A stretch of 64,000 nt of DNA from Parapristionchus giblindavisi (lineage: Eukaryota; Nematoda; Chromadorea; Rhabditida; Diplogasteridae). How positions within the stretch are numbered: the first letter of the stretch is position 1; each line of letters begins with the position of its first letter. Location: NCBI GenBank assembly GCA_943737045.1, contig CALSFV010000306.1:338105-402104 (forward strand), in the 5' to 3' direction. The position numbers were made by a program, and so were the translations under genes. Below are positions 50,089 through 60,340 of this stretch, piece by piece. The notes under the pieces were generated by a model, which worked only from the letters and a program-made list of their open reading frames with translations, had not been told where the DNA came from and did no database searches.

Positions 50089-52810
50089 ATGGCAGGAAGA
50101 TTAGATATCATCCTCAAAGCTGGATTCACATTGGTTTGTTTAATTCGTTTTCCAATTATCAGAACTAATTGAAAATTTATTTTCAGGATGACTGCATACT
50201 GTGTCTGTCATCGGGAGATAGTGATGAGTTCTATTCGAAGGTGAACTGTTTTTATTGAAAGGCTAATAAATGTAGGCTTTACAGAACTCCCGTCTACAAC
50301 CTGCTCGAATACTCATCTCAGCATTGCTTCGCAATGGCTGCGACGTGGTGAGTGGCATTTATTTTAGCAAAATTAATGGCAAACAGTGATAGGGTACCAT
50401 AACCGTTAACGTGAAGGTGTTAGGTGGTATACGATAATTAATTCTTCTTAGAATTCATTGATTGACGAGGCGATGAACTACAGCACTTTTCAATCAAAGA
50501 AAGATACTCTTCTATCAAAGAAAGATACTCTTCAATCAAAGATAGAGATTGGAGACACTTCACGCATCCCCAATCCGTTTGTATGCACTACAATGTATTC
50601 AACGATACAATAAACAATTTAGACTGACGAGATCATCGATGTGGAGTCGAATCATGTGGGAGATGAGTCAACAATGGAGAGAAGCCGACGGCAGGTGATT
50701 TTCATTGTTAAATTAAACCATTTTAAATTACATTGCATTTTTATATTTACGATTCAACATTTGAAACAGCAAATAAACAAGTGAATAGGGAATGAGAGGT
50801 GTAAGGGGAGAGAGCGGATTGCAGGTTTTGTTCATATGTAGACTTAATGAAACATGCACTCCCCTCTGTCCCATTGCCCCTCTCATTCCCCATTCGCTTA
50901 TTTAATTTCTGTTTCAAATGTTGTTCGATCCTTGAATGTATGATTAATTTAAATTCAGACAATGGTTGGCTGTCCTCCAACCACTCCAGTACCCAAGGCA
51001 GAGTTGGCTGTAGCACCGAAGAAACAGAAGATTATGAAAAATGAAGTGAGATGCTAAATTTAATTTTTATTTAAACTAATTGATTTCCTGTTAATAAGAT
51101 CGAAAACCGCGTTATGTTGCATAGCAGTCCGTTTCCATTTCGTTTATCCATTTCGGTTCGGATGTCGTACCTGACTGCAACTTTTTCCTTTCCTGTTCCT
51201 TTAACCGAAATTTGAATCATTTCAGTTTGATGATGAAGTGAACACGTGTACTGTAACTATGAAGAAATTGCTGTCATTATCAAGGAAAGGAGAAGCTGTT
51301 GCTGAGGTAATATAAAGTTATGAGAAGATGGTCTGTATAGAAATCCAAATTTGCAGCAATACGGTACTTCATTATCTCGCCCCCCAACTCATGATGCCAT
51401 CAATATGCGCGGTTACAGTACTGGCGAGCAACTAGAAGGAATGCTAACCATGGTGGGTTTATCTTTCTTGTTATATGAAATAGCTATCAAATACCCGAAA
51501 GCCAGAATCGGGAATTTTTAATTTAAGTCTTAGTGGTTTTTTTTTTAAAAATACACTGCGAAATGTGAATTTAAATCTTTCAAATTTAATTCTTTTTTAA
51601 TTCGTTTTATAAAACTTCTTGGGTTATTCCTTTTTTTTGGCAGTGGACGGGCAATGAATTTTTTTCGTTTTAGCAGCGAGTCATGGGAGGGTATTTATCG
51701 ACGCTGCGCTCTGATATGTGTGCATCTGCAGCGTCTACTGGCACGACTTCTGATATTTTGGTAAAGAATACATTATCTTTTACAAAAATCTTAATTACTT
51801 GCAGCGACTCTACCGATTCGATCCTGATAGATTGGTCGATTCGACCGGAATACAGAAGAAATATATCGTGAAGATGTTGAATGGTGAAAAGGAGGTTGAC
51901 CTTGGCATTATAGCCGAAAGGGCTATAAAAACTATGATTACCGGTAGTACAGATATAAAGTCTATGTACAGAACCCTTCTGAATTCATTCTTTGATGCTG
52001 TAAGCAAACGAAGATCCATTTTATTTTTTTAAATGTTTTTCCCTTCCAGTTGTTACCTGTGAGCATGCGTCATACTCTATCTCTATCACACGGCAAAGGG
52101 TTAACTCCTTTGAGGAATACCGATGCCTATCTTGCAATATTCGGTTAGTGAAAATTAAAAAGAAATTGTTATATGTGAGCAAGCTCTAAGTCGCCCTTTT
52201 CCTCGGTATTAATTTTTTAAATACATTGTTCCATAGGTCTTTAGAGATTCGCAAAATGCGATCATTTTTTCGCAAAATGCGCTCTTTTTCTGCACAATGC
52301 GTAAATATGTTTTTGCAAAAAAATTGGGTGAGGGTTCATGGTTTGCTACATACTTTTTAAACTATGCTGTGTTCGTTTGACTCATGTAAAATGCAGGGGA
52401 AACACTTGATGCCTTAACGAATTTTTTTGTACGTTACATGTTCCAAACGGCGATACTTTTTCAGAAGTCATTCAACGTGTAGCTGGTGTTAACCGGGATC
52501 CTGCTTTCAATAAGCAATTGGAAGAAGAAATAAAGAGGGCAGCGTGAGTTTATTTTGAAATTATTTTATAACCACGGAGAAAATGAAAGTTGGTTTTTTT
52601 TTTCTCGGAATTTTTGTCGGTTTCGACTATAATTTTTATTATTACAAAAATCTGTGAAATTGATGAGCCGATCTAGCTTGACTTATACTTTCTTTAATAT
52701 GCGAATAGTCAATCGAATAACGCATCAATCTTTCCAGAAGGAGATATCGAGACAACCACTCATCAAAGATCAAGCAGATAGGAGAGAAGCAAGTCGAGGC
52801 AAAAGATTGA
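50089..52810 (+). CDS. Second gene of the transposon: BEN-like domain protein, unrecognised family
   Basis: ATG at 50089 (MAGRLDIILKAGFTLDDCIL), about 13 exons, stop at 52808-52810, roughly 430 residues. All junctions are GT-AG and, except around the last two introns, in phase 0. The N-terminal half is polar, with a short repeat (QSKKDTLLSKKDTLQSKIE) and a basic KKQKIMKNE. The C-terminal region (MYRTLLNSFFDALLPVSMRH, TLSLSHGKGLTPLRNTDAYL, AIFEVIQRVAG, EEEIKRAARRYRDNH) has the spacing of a BEN domain, a DNA-binding fold found in chromatin and transposon proteins. DUF4806-type domains are an alternative. Same strand as the transposase, 473 bp after it. A DNA-binding partner role is inferred. 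The last exon choice (52738 start) is preferred over an alternative ending near 52781. Confidence 0.6.
50755..50923. mobile_element. MITE with ~60-bp inverted repeats in a BEN-gene intron
   Basis: CAACATTTGAAACAG at 50755 is matched by CTGTTTCAAATGTTG at 50909-50923. The inner arms are also complementary (AATAGGGAATGAGAGG against CCTCTCATTCCCCATT). About 169 bp, non-coding. Confidence 0.9.
52232..52366. mobile_element. Diverged copy of the 'TAGGTCGAA' MITE family in a BEN-gene intron
   Basis: It starts CATAGGTCTTTAGAGATTCG, has two GCAAAATGCGATC/GCAAAATGCGCTC units, and ends TTTGCTACATACTTTTTAAA with CTATG. Organisation matches the copies in host introns, but the units read GCAAAATGCG rather than AAAATCCGGTC. 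Confidence 0.6.
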
Positions 52811-53858
52811 GGTAAACATCATACTATATATGCCATCAAACCATCAAACACCATGGAATAAACACCTCCAAAAAAGTGGAATTTTTTTACAAAAATTGGT
52901 TGTTTTTTTTTAGTTTGGAACCCACTTGAGTAGAACTAAAGTTGAAAAATAAATCGGGAGCTTTGCGTATCACATTTTGTATACTACATACTGTACTGTA
53001 TACTGTAGAATCTTACTATAGATGTGTTTCCATGAGAAATTCCAACCATGCATATTTCTATCATTCATGACTTCTTACAGCCCCGTATGCCTGATTTCGT
53101 TGAAGGCTTAGCTTCGTTCTCACGTCTTGTGATCAGCCATCTATATTTATTGTTCAAATGGTCCTCCCATTCCTCGTCCACCTATAAGTTGTGCTCTTTC
53201 CGTATTTGTTTTCCATTTCTTTTCCTTTTCCGTTTTCCATTTCCATATTTGTTTTGTTTTCTGTTTCCATTCTTCTTTCTTTCTTTACTTAATTTATCGA
53301 TTGTAATTGAGCTAATGTGAGTTACGGATTAATTATAGGTTGTACGTTATTTCACGTTTAATCATTACTATAATACGTGTACTAGTTCGATTTTAGTGTT
53401 TAGGTTGTGATTCAATAATTACGATCCGTATTCCTTATTAAAATTAATATTACAAAATGATAATAAATTTGTTTTCACTTTCCCATCTTTCATGTCTATG
53501 AGTATTGATCAATGGTTGTAAACCAGCACTATATCTTTTTTTTTATATTTTCAGCCCTATCATGGCAATTGATTAGCGAGAACGAGAATTGCATAATAAA
53601 GATCAAAGATCAATCTGCTAATCCATAATTTAAATTATAGAATATTCTAAATGAATTGATCAAGAAAAGATTATCATTCTATTATTATAATTCATAATTT
53701 CATTTTAGGTATGTTACTTATCGATAATTATTTTTACTAAATATATAAATCAATACCTATAATAATACCACCTATAACACCTTTTATTTGATATCTTACT
53801 TATCGTTTCAAACATAGGGAGATGCAGTATATCTGTATTGATTGATGTATATTATAGG

Positions 53859-55143
53859 TACGTTATTGGAGATGATGAAGATCAGAGTATAATATATGAT
53901 GAATGTAGAAGACTTGAATGATATGCACCTAAAGGACATAAATATTCCGAAGGAAAACGGAAGGCTGGCATGTACATTATTATATGCTTTATTATCTATA
54001 TCCTTATATCTTTTATTATTATATATCGGTACTTGTCTATCACTTAGCGAACCGAGATCAGATTAGGTTGAAACCGTTACCAATGATTTTTCAGTGCAGA
54101 TTGGTCCAGGATTATGTATCTGGACGTTGAATTATAATGATATTGATAATTATAATGATAGTGTTCATCATCAATAATGGAATTATTAAAGGGAAGAGTA
54201 ACACGCCTTTTATTATGTTTTTTTAAGTCTCATCGAACAATTGGATTGCATAGAAATGTTTGTATCGTTCTTGGTTCTTTAGCTGAGAAAATGGCTGGAG
54301 CTAGTTGTAGTTCCATATGTACAACTGTTACTAGACAATATCTTTTTTTTGATAATGTGGTTAGTTCATTCTTCATATTATTATATGATTATTGATTGAT
54401 TCAGCATTATAATTGTCCTCCAGAAGTCATTCTATTCTCATTGATTGCTCTTGAGAAATTTTCCCAAATATCAGAGAATCGATTAACTATTCTTAGATCA
54501 TTTAATCGTAATGAAGGACAGCTTAATGCTCTTGAGGTACATATTTATAATATATATGCGTTGTAAAGTGCTCATACTCATATGAAAATGATACCATTAA
54601 GTTATTGTAGTAAATTCTACTCTTGATTCAAAAGTCGTCAAACATTATTTTGTATAATAATGTTTTGCTGTTTCAGATTCTCGAAAGATGGTTAGATGGT
54701 GATAATCGAATGAGAGATCCTATATGTAAACAAGAGAGATCCTATATGTGAGTATATATTGATTGTATTCATTGTATTCATTGATTTTAGTTGTTAATGA
54801 CAATCGAAGATATTCATGTACAGTTAGTTAGTTGAGTTATGGTTGAATTGAATGAATGCAATGCTTAATATCGTTCTGATGTATTTGAATTTCTCAAGAT
54901 AGGTCCTTATTTCAATCATTCAATTATGTGTCTTTCAATGATTTATCATTACTTTCAATAATTACTTTCAATCATTGAACTCATATGAATATATTCATAT
55001 GAGTATTATGTATTTGAATGGATAGAGGATAGAGGTAACAGATATTGTGCTGAAGCTCTTTGTGATATATCTTCATTTGAATCAGTTCTATGTGCATTTG
55101 AAGTATATATGCATTTGAAGTACCTCAAGATAGGAAGGGAGCA
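53859..55143 (+). pseudogene. Scrambled, disabled fragments of an RSPRY1-like gene (cargo of the transposon)
   Basis: Fragment A (about 53860-53965) reads YVIGDDEDQSIIYDECRRLE, a stop, then YAPKGHKYSEG. It matches the SPRY domain of RSPRY1, where a Trp is normally found at the stop (TGA for TGG). Fragment B (54177-54747; HRNVCIVLGSLAEKMAGA, PPEVILFSLIALEKFSQISE, NRLTILRSF, ERWLDGDNRM) matches the helical repeat region that normally precedes the SPRY domain. Fragment C (about 55030-55143; YCAEALCDISSFESVLCAFE) is the segment between them. So a SPRY piece lies upstream of sequence that should precede it. Small tandem duplications disrupt B (AGAGATCCTATATGT twice) and C (GCATTTGAAGTA twice). RSPRY1 is a RING-SPRY E3 ligase; the RING is not present. 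Non-functional as a protein. Confidence 0.7.
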
Positions 55144-55484
55144 TGGTGAGATCATTCAATCATATATTATATATTATTGATAATATTATTAATTTTCAAT
55201 GAGTTCGCATTACGATTTTAGATTCTGACCTTAGTTTTGTGTAATTATTAGAGTTTAGAACGATGTAAAATTTCGGTGTTATTGATAAGTATTGTGATAA
55301 TAGGTATTATGAAGCTACAATACTCACGGCAGGGATTAATAATAATATACTTTATGCAATGGATTCAGCAAATTGCATTTAAAATTGCAAATCGACCTAT
55401 AACCATATCCAATGATTTTTCATTTCAGATTGGCCCCGGTTCAACCGAGAGGGACGCAACGAGATGGGGCGGAGGATGGCGGGA

Positions 55485-55559
55485 TACTGTAGAATCAGGG
55501 ACTGAATGAGTACCGCTGGTACAGTAAGGCAAGCTCATTCGGTCGCGCATTCTACAGTA
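55485..55559 (+). ncRNA. Hairpin 1 of the array
   Basis: The 5' arm TACTGTAGAATCAGGGACTG plus AATGAG pairs with the 3' arm CTCATTCGGTCGCGCATTCT plus ACAGTA: 26 positions with three mismatches and one G-U. Apical loop TACCGCTGGTACAGTAAGGC plus AAG, minus closing bases. Size and symmetry are like a microRNA precursor. Confidence 0.65.
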
Positions 55560-56336
55560 GACCGATGAAGACGCCTCTGATATGGACCGGAGAATGGAGA
55601 AGGAGAGGCCGAAACAGGTGAGAGATAGTCATTTGGTACTTGTCCGATACGTACGTACCGATATCTCAGTGGGTGTATGCGGCGATTATCTATATCCTTA
55701 CTATTATTATATATTATGTTATATCTTTTATTATTATATATCGATAATGGTCTGATATGTAGCAACCGAGATCAGATTGGGTTTCAACCGTAACCAATGA
55801 TTTTCATTGCAGAAGCGCCATTTCCCCCGTGTGGGACCCGAGATGGATCGGAGAATGGACAAGGAGAGGCCAGAGATGAGGTGAGAGATAGTCATTTGGT
55901 ACTTGTGTATCACGTAGTAATCGATGATTCATTGGGTTATAACCGTAACCAATGATTTTTGATTGCAGCTTGAACCCGGTTCCACCGAGAGGGACTACAA
56001 ACGGCGCCATAAGTGGCCAGAAGAGGTGAGATATAGACGTAGGGAACTACCTGATATGCAGCTACCAATATCTGATTAGGTCTGAACAATACATTTTGTA
56101 GAACTCACATTTTGTGTACGGGTCAGTATATAAATTGGTCGGCTTGCAAATTACGGGTCACTTTACCTCATATTTCGCCAAAAAATACACAAAAATACGA
56201 CGAATGAGCAATAACATAGTTCTTAAATTGTGAGTAGAACAAAAACATATGGTTATAACCGTAACCAATGATTTTTGATTGCAGATTGGCCCCGGTTCCC
56301 CCGAGAGGGACGACACGAGATGGGCGGAGAGTGAGC

Positions 56337-56424
56337 CCCGGTTACTGTAGAAGAAGTTACTGAATGAGTACCACTAGTACAGTTTGGCAAGCTCATTCAG
56401 TCTCGACTTCTGCAGTTAACCGCG
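56337..56424 (+). ncRNA. Hairpin 2 of the array
   Basis: GGTTACTGTAGAAG ... ACTGAATGAG pairs with CTCATTCAGT ... CTTCTGCAGTTAACC. A central internal loop of about five bases interrupts the stem. Loop TACCACTAGTACAGTTTGGC. The lower stem extends into GGAGAG/CTCTCC. Confidence 0.65.
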
Positions 56425-56787
56425 GGTGCAGCCTCTCCCTGGGACGCGGCGGAGAAGACGCCAGGAGAGGCCGAACCAGGTGAGATATAGTACATACATT
56501 TTAGTACCCTCACAGCGTGAGGATTGACCCACTATATAAGGGTAATTTTTATCTGAAACATTGCAATGTAAAATAAAAATAACGATTTTCCACTATATTT
56601 CGATATTCGACCCACTATATAAAACAATCTGGTGAGGGCGCCGAAAATGGGTGATATAGTAATTCGGTATTGGTTCTGATAGGTAGCAACCGAGATCAAT
56701 TGGGTTGGAACCGTAACCAATGATTTTCCATTGCAGATGGGACCGGATCCCCGAGAGGAACGACACCGAGATTGGGCGGAGAGGGAT

Positions 56788-56877
56788 CCCCGGTTACTGT
56801 AGAAATTGCGAATGAATGAGTACCACTAGTACAGTACGGCAAGCTCATTCACTAGCAATTTCTGCAGTTAACTGCGG
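56788..56877 (+). ncRNA. Hairpin 3 of the array
   Basis: GGTTACTGTAGAAATTGC ... TGAATGAG pairs with CTCATTCA ... GCAATTTCTGCAGTTAAC, with only two or three unpaired central bases. Loop TACCACTAGTACAGTACGGC. The stem centre (GAAATTGC/GCAATTTC) is unrelated to that of hairpins 1 and 2 but still pairs. Confidence 0.68.
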
Positions 56878-57166
56878 AAGCAGTCCCTCCCCGAGATGGA
56901 TCGGACAATGCCCAAAGATAGGCCAGAACAGGTCAGAGGTAGTCATTTGGTACTTGTCTATAACTTAGCAACCAGGGCTGTGCAACAAGGCATATTTTCG
57001 GCAATGTTCCCCAAAAACATATTTTGATGATTTTTGATCTTTTGTAGACTTGATTCGAGCAATAAACGTTATTGCACACTTGGGTTGAAACCGTAACCAA
57101 TGATTTTTCATTGCAGTTTGGCCCCGGATCCCCCGAGAGGGAAAAGAGATGGGGGAGAGGGATCCC

Positions 57167-57250
57167 CGGTTACTGTAGAAATTGCGAATGAATGAGTACC
57201 ACTACTACAGTACGGCAAGCTCATTCACTAGCAATTTCTGCAGTCAACCG
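57167..57250 (+). ncRNA. Hairpin 4 of the array
   Basis: Same stem centre as hairpin 3 (GAAATTGC/GCAATTTC). Loop TACCACTACTACAGTACGGC. The base closes with GGTTACTG/CAGTCAACC. Probably the youngest duplicate of unit 3. Confidence 0.68.
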
Positions 57251-57643
57251 TGGAAGCAACCTCTCCCTTGGACGCGGCTGAGAAGACGCCATGAGAGGCC
57301 CGAAGAGGTGAGATACAGTAGATAAGAATTGGTATAATAGGCAGCAACCGAGATCAGATTGGGTCAGAACCGTAATTCATGATTTTTTATTGCAGATGGG
57401 TCAGTCCCCCCGTGTGGGACCCGAGACGGGGCGGAGAAGGCGTGAGGAAAGGCCAGAAGAGGTAAGAGAATCACTTTCACTATCACAAGCTTTTACATTA
57501 TCATTGCAGTCCGGCAACCACTCCTCCGTTAGTGAGAAGCAAGCCGCGTCGATGAGAAGAATTGCCATTTTATTTGTTTAATTGTTTATTTAATTCGTTT
57601 GTTCATCAGTTTAAACATGTTTTTTGTGTTGATGGCCATTAGA

Positions 57644-57725
57644 GGTTACTGTATGCATTGCGATTGTTGAAGTACCACTTCTACAATATGGCAAGCTTAA
57701 ACAGTCGTAATGCATATGGTGAACC
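57644..57725 (+). ncRNA. Hairpin 5 of the array, most diverged
   Basis: GGTTACTGTATGCATTGCGA plus TTGTTGAAG pairs with CTTAAACAGTCGTAATGCAT plus ATGGTGAACC. Pairing is nearly complete when G-U pairs are counted. Loop TACCACTTCTACAATATGGC plus AAG. Although its stem shares little sequence with the others, loop and pairing are retained. It lies in the last exon-like segment, close to the right transposon end. Confidence 0.65.
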
Positions 57726-57764
57726 GAGGGGCACCCATGATCCTGGGCCCCTATCTCTTATTAT

Positions 57765-57927
57765 CCGCGGGCGAACGCCCACACATTCACGGTCGAACCC
57801 CGGGCGATCGGCGGTCGATCACCCGTTGATTCGTGGGCGCCCGAGAGGGCCCTTCCGGATGCAGGCGAATCAACGGGAAATCACCCGAATTTCGTCCGAC
57901 GATCGCCCATTCAAAAACCGGAGAGTA
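57765..57927. repeat. Right subterminal GC-rich repeats of the large transposon
   Basis: It contains CCGCGGGCGA, CCGGGCGATCGGCGGTCGAT, ATCACCCGTTGATTCG and its inverse CGAATCAACGGGAAATCACC, then CCATTCAAAAACCGGAGAGT at the tip. These are the reverse-orientation equivalents of the left-end words at 40980-41100. Confidence 0.65.
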
Positions 57928-58370
57928 ATAGAGTAGCACAAAAATAATATGATCTAATAAAACGAAACTACAGTATTCTGATGTTTCCTTTAATGGTAAA
58001 AATTACCCGTCATGAAAAAATCTCGTATTAGTTTCTTTCTTTTATCATGTTCCATTGTTCGATTTGCTTATTTTAAATAAAATAAAATAGAATTGAAGTT
58101 GTAAATTTAAAAAAATCTTTTTATATTTAGTGCTCTCCCACAACGACATCCCTACGAATTAGCTGGTTACTGTAAAGACACGTCTCTTTTGAGAAAGCCG
58201 CCAGCGCTTAATTTCAAATATCTATATTGATTTTAATACGTTTCTAATCGTTATTTATGTATCCCCTTTCAAATCGCTGTATGTAATGAGCTATCCCATA
58301 TTCTTTCAAATGATCCTGTATTTGTATTATTTCCTATATTAATCGATTAAAAATTAGTTATATTTAAGAT

Positions 58371-59754
58371 ATGAACGTCTTCCGCCTTCTGGGAGATCTC
58401 TCCCATCTGGCTGCTATCCTTATTCTACTATGGAAGATGTGGAGATCTCGTTCAGTATCTGGAATCTCTGCTCGCTCTCAGGTGTGTTGTTTGGCTTTAA
58501 TGATCAATGCAATGGTTGATATATCTATGTTTTAGATTCTGTACATGATCGTGTTCTCAACTCGTTACTTGGATCTTTTCACGACTTACATCTCTGCCTA
58601 CAACAGTCTAATGAAGGTTTGATTCCGTTGTTGTTGAATAAGATGCAGTCTAAACTCTAGTGACCTTGTCCTGTTTTTCCTATTGATCTCTTTTATTCTC
58701 GAAGTAATACCGAATAGCTTGTATTTAACCTTGAAAAGTATAGTAAATAAATAAATGATATAATGGTATATTTACAGATGTTCTTCCTCGGAGCAACTGC
58801 ATTCACATTGTATCTTATGTTCGTCCAGTTCCGTAGTACTTATGAGAAGGAATCAGACTCATTCAGAATTGAGGTTAATCCACACCAATCTGAACCAAAT
58901 GATTGAATGGAGATCATTTTCAGTTCCTTCTTATCCCTACTGCTTGTCTTGCTCTCATTCTCAATCACAACTTTGAGATCCTTGAAATACTCTGGACATT
59001 CAGGTTTGCTCTTAATCATAGGTCGAAAAGTATGTTACAAAGTACCAAGCCTTTTGTGACCGTATTTTTTAGTCTATATTTGCAAAAAAATCGAAAACCT
59101 GACAGGATTTTGAAAACGGATAACCTAGCTATTCGTCCTATACTCTTAATCTTATTGTTTATTCTATCAATATATATTTCTCTTATATCTGACTTTATTA
59201 CGTTATCCTAAAACCGTCGACGTTGATTATGAATGGATTCGGACATCTGTATGATAGTCATAAATGTATTCGCAATACTTTTAGTATATATCTGGAGGCC
59301 GTAGCCATCTTCCCTCAACTCTTTATGCTTCAAAAGACTGGATCAGCTGAGACAATTACTGCTCATTATCTATTTGCACTTGGATCTTATCGTGCTCTCT
59401 ATATTGCCAATTGGATTCTCAGGTAATCAAAACTTTTCCATTTATGTTATAATATTAATATTTATCTCATCTTTTGTAATGAGGAAAAATATGTGCAGCT
59501 TCGATAGTGGGTAACTAGCAAGGTTTGAGAAAGCTGTGAAATTGCACAGTTATATGTTTGACATGGTGTTCCATATTCATTTATTGTTTTGATATAAGGA
59601 GTAATAGTTGTCTTTCAGATACTACCAAGAAGACTTCTTCGATCCCATCGCTACACTAGCTGGTATCATTCAAACTATTCTCTATGCTGACTTCTTCTAT
59701 GTATACTTCACTCGTGTTGTTGCCCATAGCAAAACAATGGAACTTCCCATCTAA
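58371..59754 (+). CDS. KDELR: ER lumen protein-retaining receptor (KDEL receptor)
   Basis: ATG at 58371 ([20 protein letters not shown]), stop at 59752-59754. The seven-helix ERD2 family is recognisable throughout: [119 protein letters not shown], then [19 protein letters not shown]. It cycles between Golgi and ER to return KDEL/HDEL-tailed chaperones. The cargo-binding Arg and the C-terminal cytosolic Ser/Lys region ([11 protein letters not shown]) are present. About 212 residues, as usual. One intron (59003-59295) carries a MITE. Confidence 0.97.
59017..59141. mobile_element. MITE 'TAGGTCGAA' family copy in the KDEL-receptor intron (inverted)
   Basis: CATAGGTCGAAAAGTATGTT begins the copy. 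ATCGAAAACCTGACAGGATT is the inverted internal unit, and GGATAACCTAGCTATTCGTC ends it. This is the reverse orientation of the copy at 16320. Confidence 0.85.
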
Positions 59755-60340
59755 GTATCCTCTTGATTATCTATTATATTCCTTTTGATTACCCATTCTA
59801 AGTAAAGAGTAGATGTACCGTATTCTTCCACTAATCTGCTCATTCGACACATAAAATACTAGCAAATGTATGAAATGAATGATTGATTGAATAGAAAGAT
59901 AAGAAAGAGAATGATAACTAATAGGTTGATATAGCTGCTATGAATGTATTATATAGTGTCGATATGAGAGTTGCATGGCCATGGCTTACTACTGTTGTTA
60001 TTCCTACTCTATTCCCTCCTCTTTAACCATTTACAATTCATTGGGTCTATATATCTGATGTAAACGTTGTATACATCAAACTGCTTTAAACCTCATTCTC
60101 CTTATATATTGATAACCCTTCTCTCATTTCTTGTTCATTCATCATTCATTGTGATATGACAATGCTTTCTGGTTCCCCTTTGTATAGAATATACAAACAA
60201 AGTTTATTAGAATATATTCATAGAGAGAAAGAAAGAATTGATTCTTTTATTTATCTTTCATAATCATTTAATCAAAGCACTTTTGTGTGTAGAGTAATAG
60301 TCGCCATACATGCATCATAATATGTGTTATATATCTTATC
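59755..60340. other. Convergent intergenic region
   Basis: AT-rich 3' flanks of KDELR and the ORP gene. No further gene supported. Confidence 0.5.

Larger units (their letters stand above)
55429..57728 (+). ncRNA. Repeat-built multi-exon transcript unit carrying five hairpins (candidate primary microRNA-like RNA)
   Basis: At least eight exon-like segments share a design. The 3' splice site comes from a repeated intron (AACCGTAACCAATGATTTTT then ATTGCAG), the 5' part is ATTGGCCCCGGTTC-like, and the 3' end is GAGGCCGAACCAG followed by GTGAG. Limits: 55429-55617, 55813-55880, 55969-56025, 56285-56479, 56737-56931, 57117-57307, 57396-57461 and 57510 onward. No frame stays open across them. Four long ones and the last contain a hairpin each; the short ones lack it. 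The same intron end occurs at about 54065-54110 within the RSPRY1-derived block (CAG/ATTGGTCCAGGATT), so the array apparently arose by tandem duplication of an exon-intron unit of that pseudogene. Transcription is inferred, not shown. Confidence 0.6.
40945..57927. mobile_element. Putative ~17-kb CACTA/EnSpm-like transposon with transposase, second gene and cargo
   Basis: Left end: CACTCCCGTTTTTGGATGGT. Right end, read inward on the other strand: TACTCTCCGGTTTTTGAATG. The two match over about 22 bp with a few changes, and both continue into a GC-rich region with shared subterminal words (AACGGGTGAT; GCCCGCGGAT; GGGCGATCG). This is the terminal design of CACTA elements. Between the ends lie a DUF4218-type transposase gene, a second intact gene with a BEN-like region, and a cargo block with RSPRY1 fragments and hairpin array. 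The intron style here (longer, no ATCAAT repeats) differs from the host genes on either side. Target-site duplication is not clear, so the exact ends are provisional. Confidence 0.6.

Noticed and set aside
55276..56010. Short frames (for example 55276-55509) within the hairpin array
   Set aside because: Not conserved between repeat units and broken by stops; the repeats keep structure, not a reading frame.
55485..57725. Interpretation of the five hairpins as tRNAs or tRNA-derived SINEs
   Set aside because: No A-box/B-box, cloverleaf or CCA; each is a single long stem with one loop.
57658..57936. 92-residue Arg/Pro-rich frame
   Set aside because: Spans hairpin 5 and the right subterminal repeats; no supporting exon structure.
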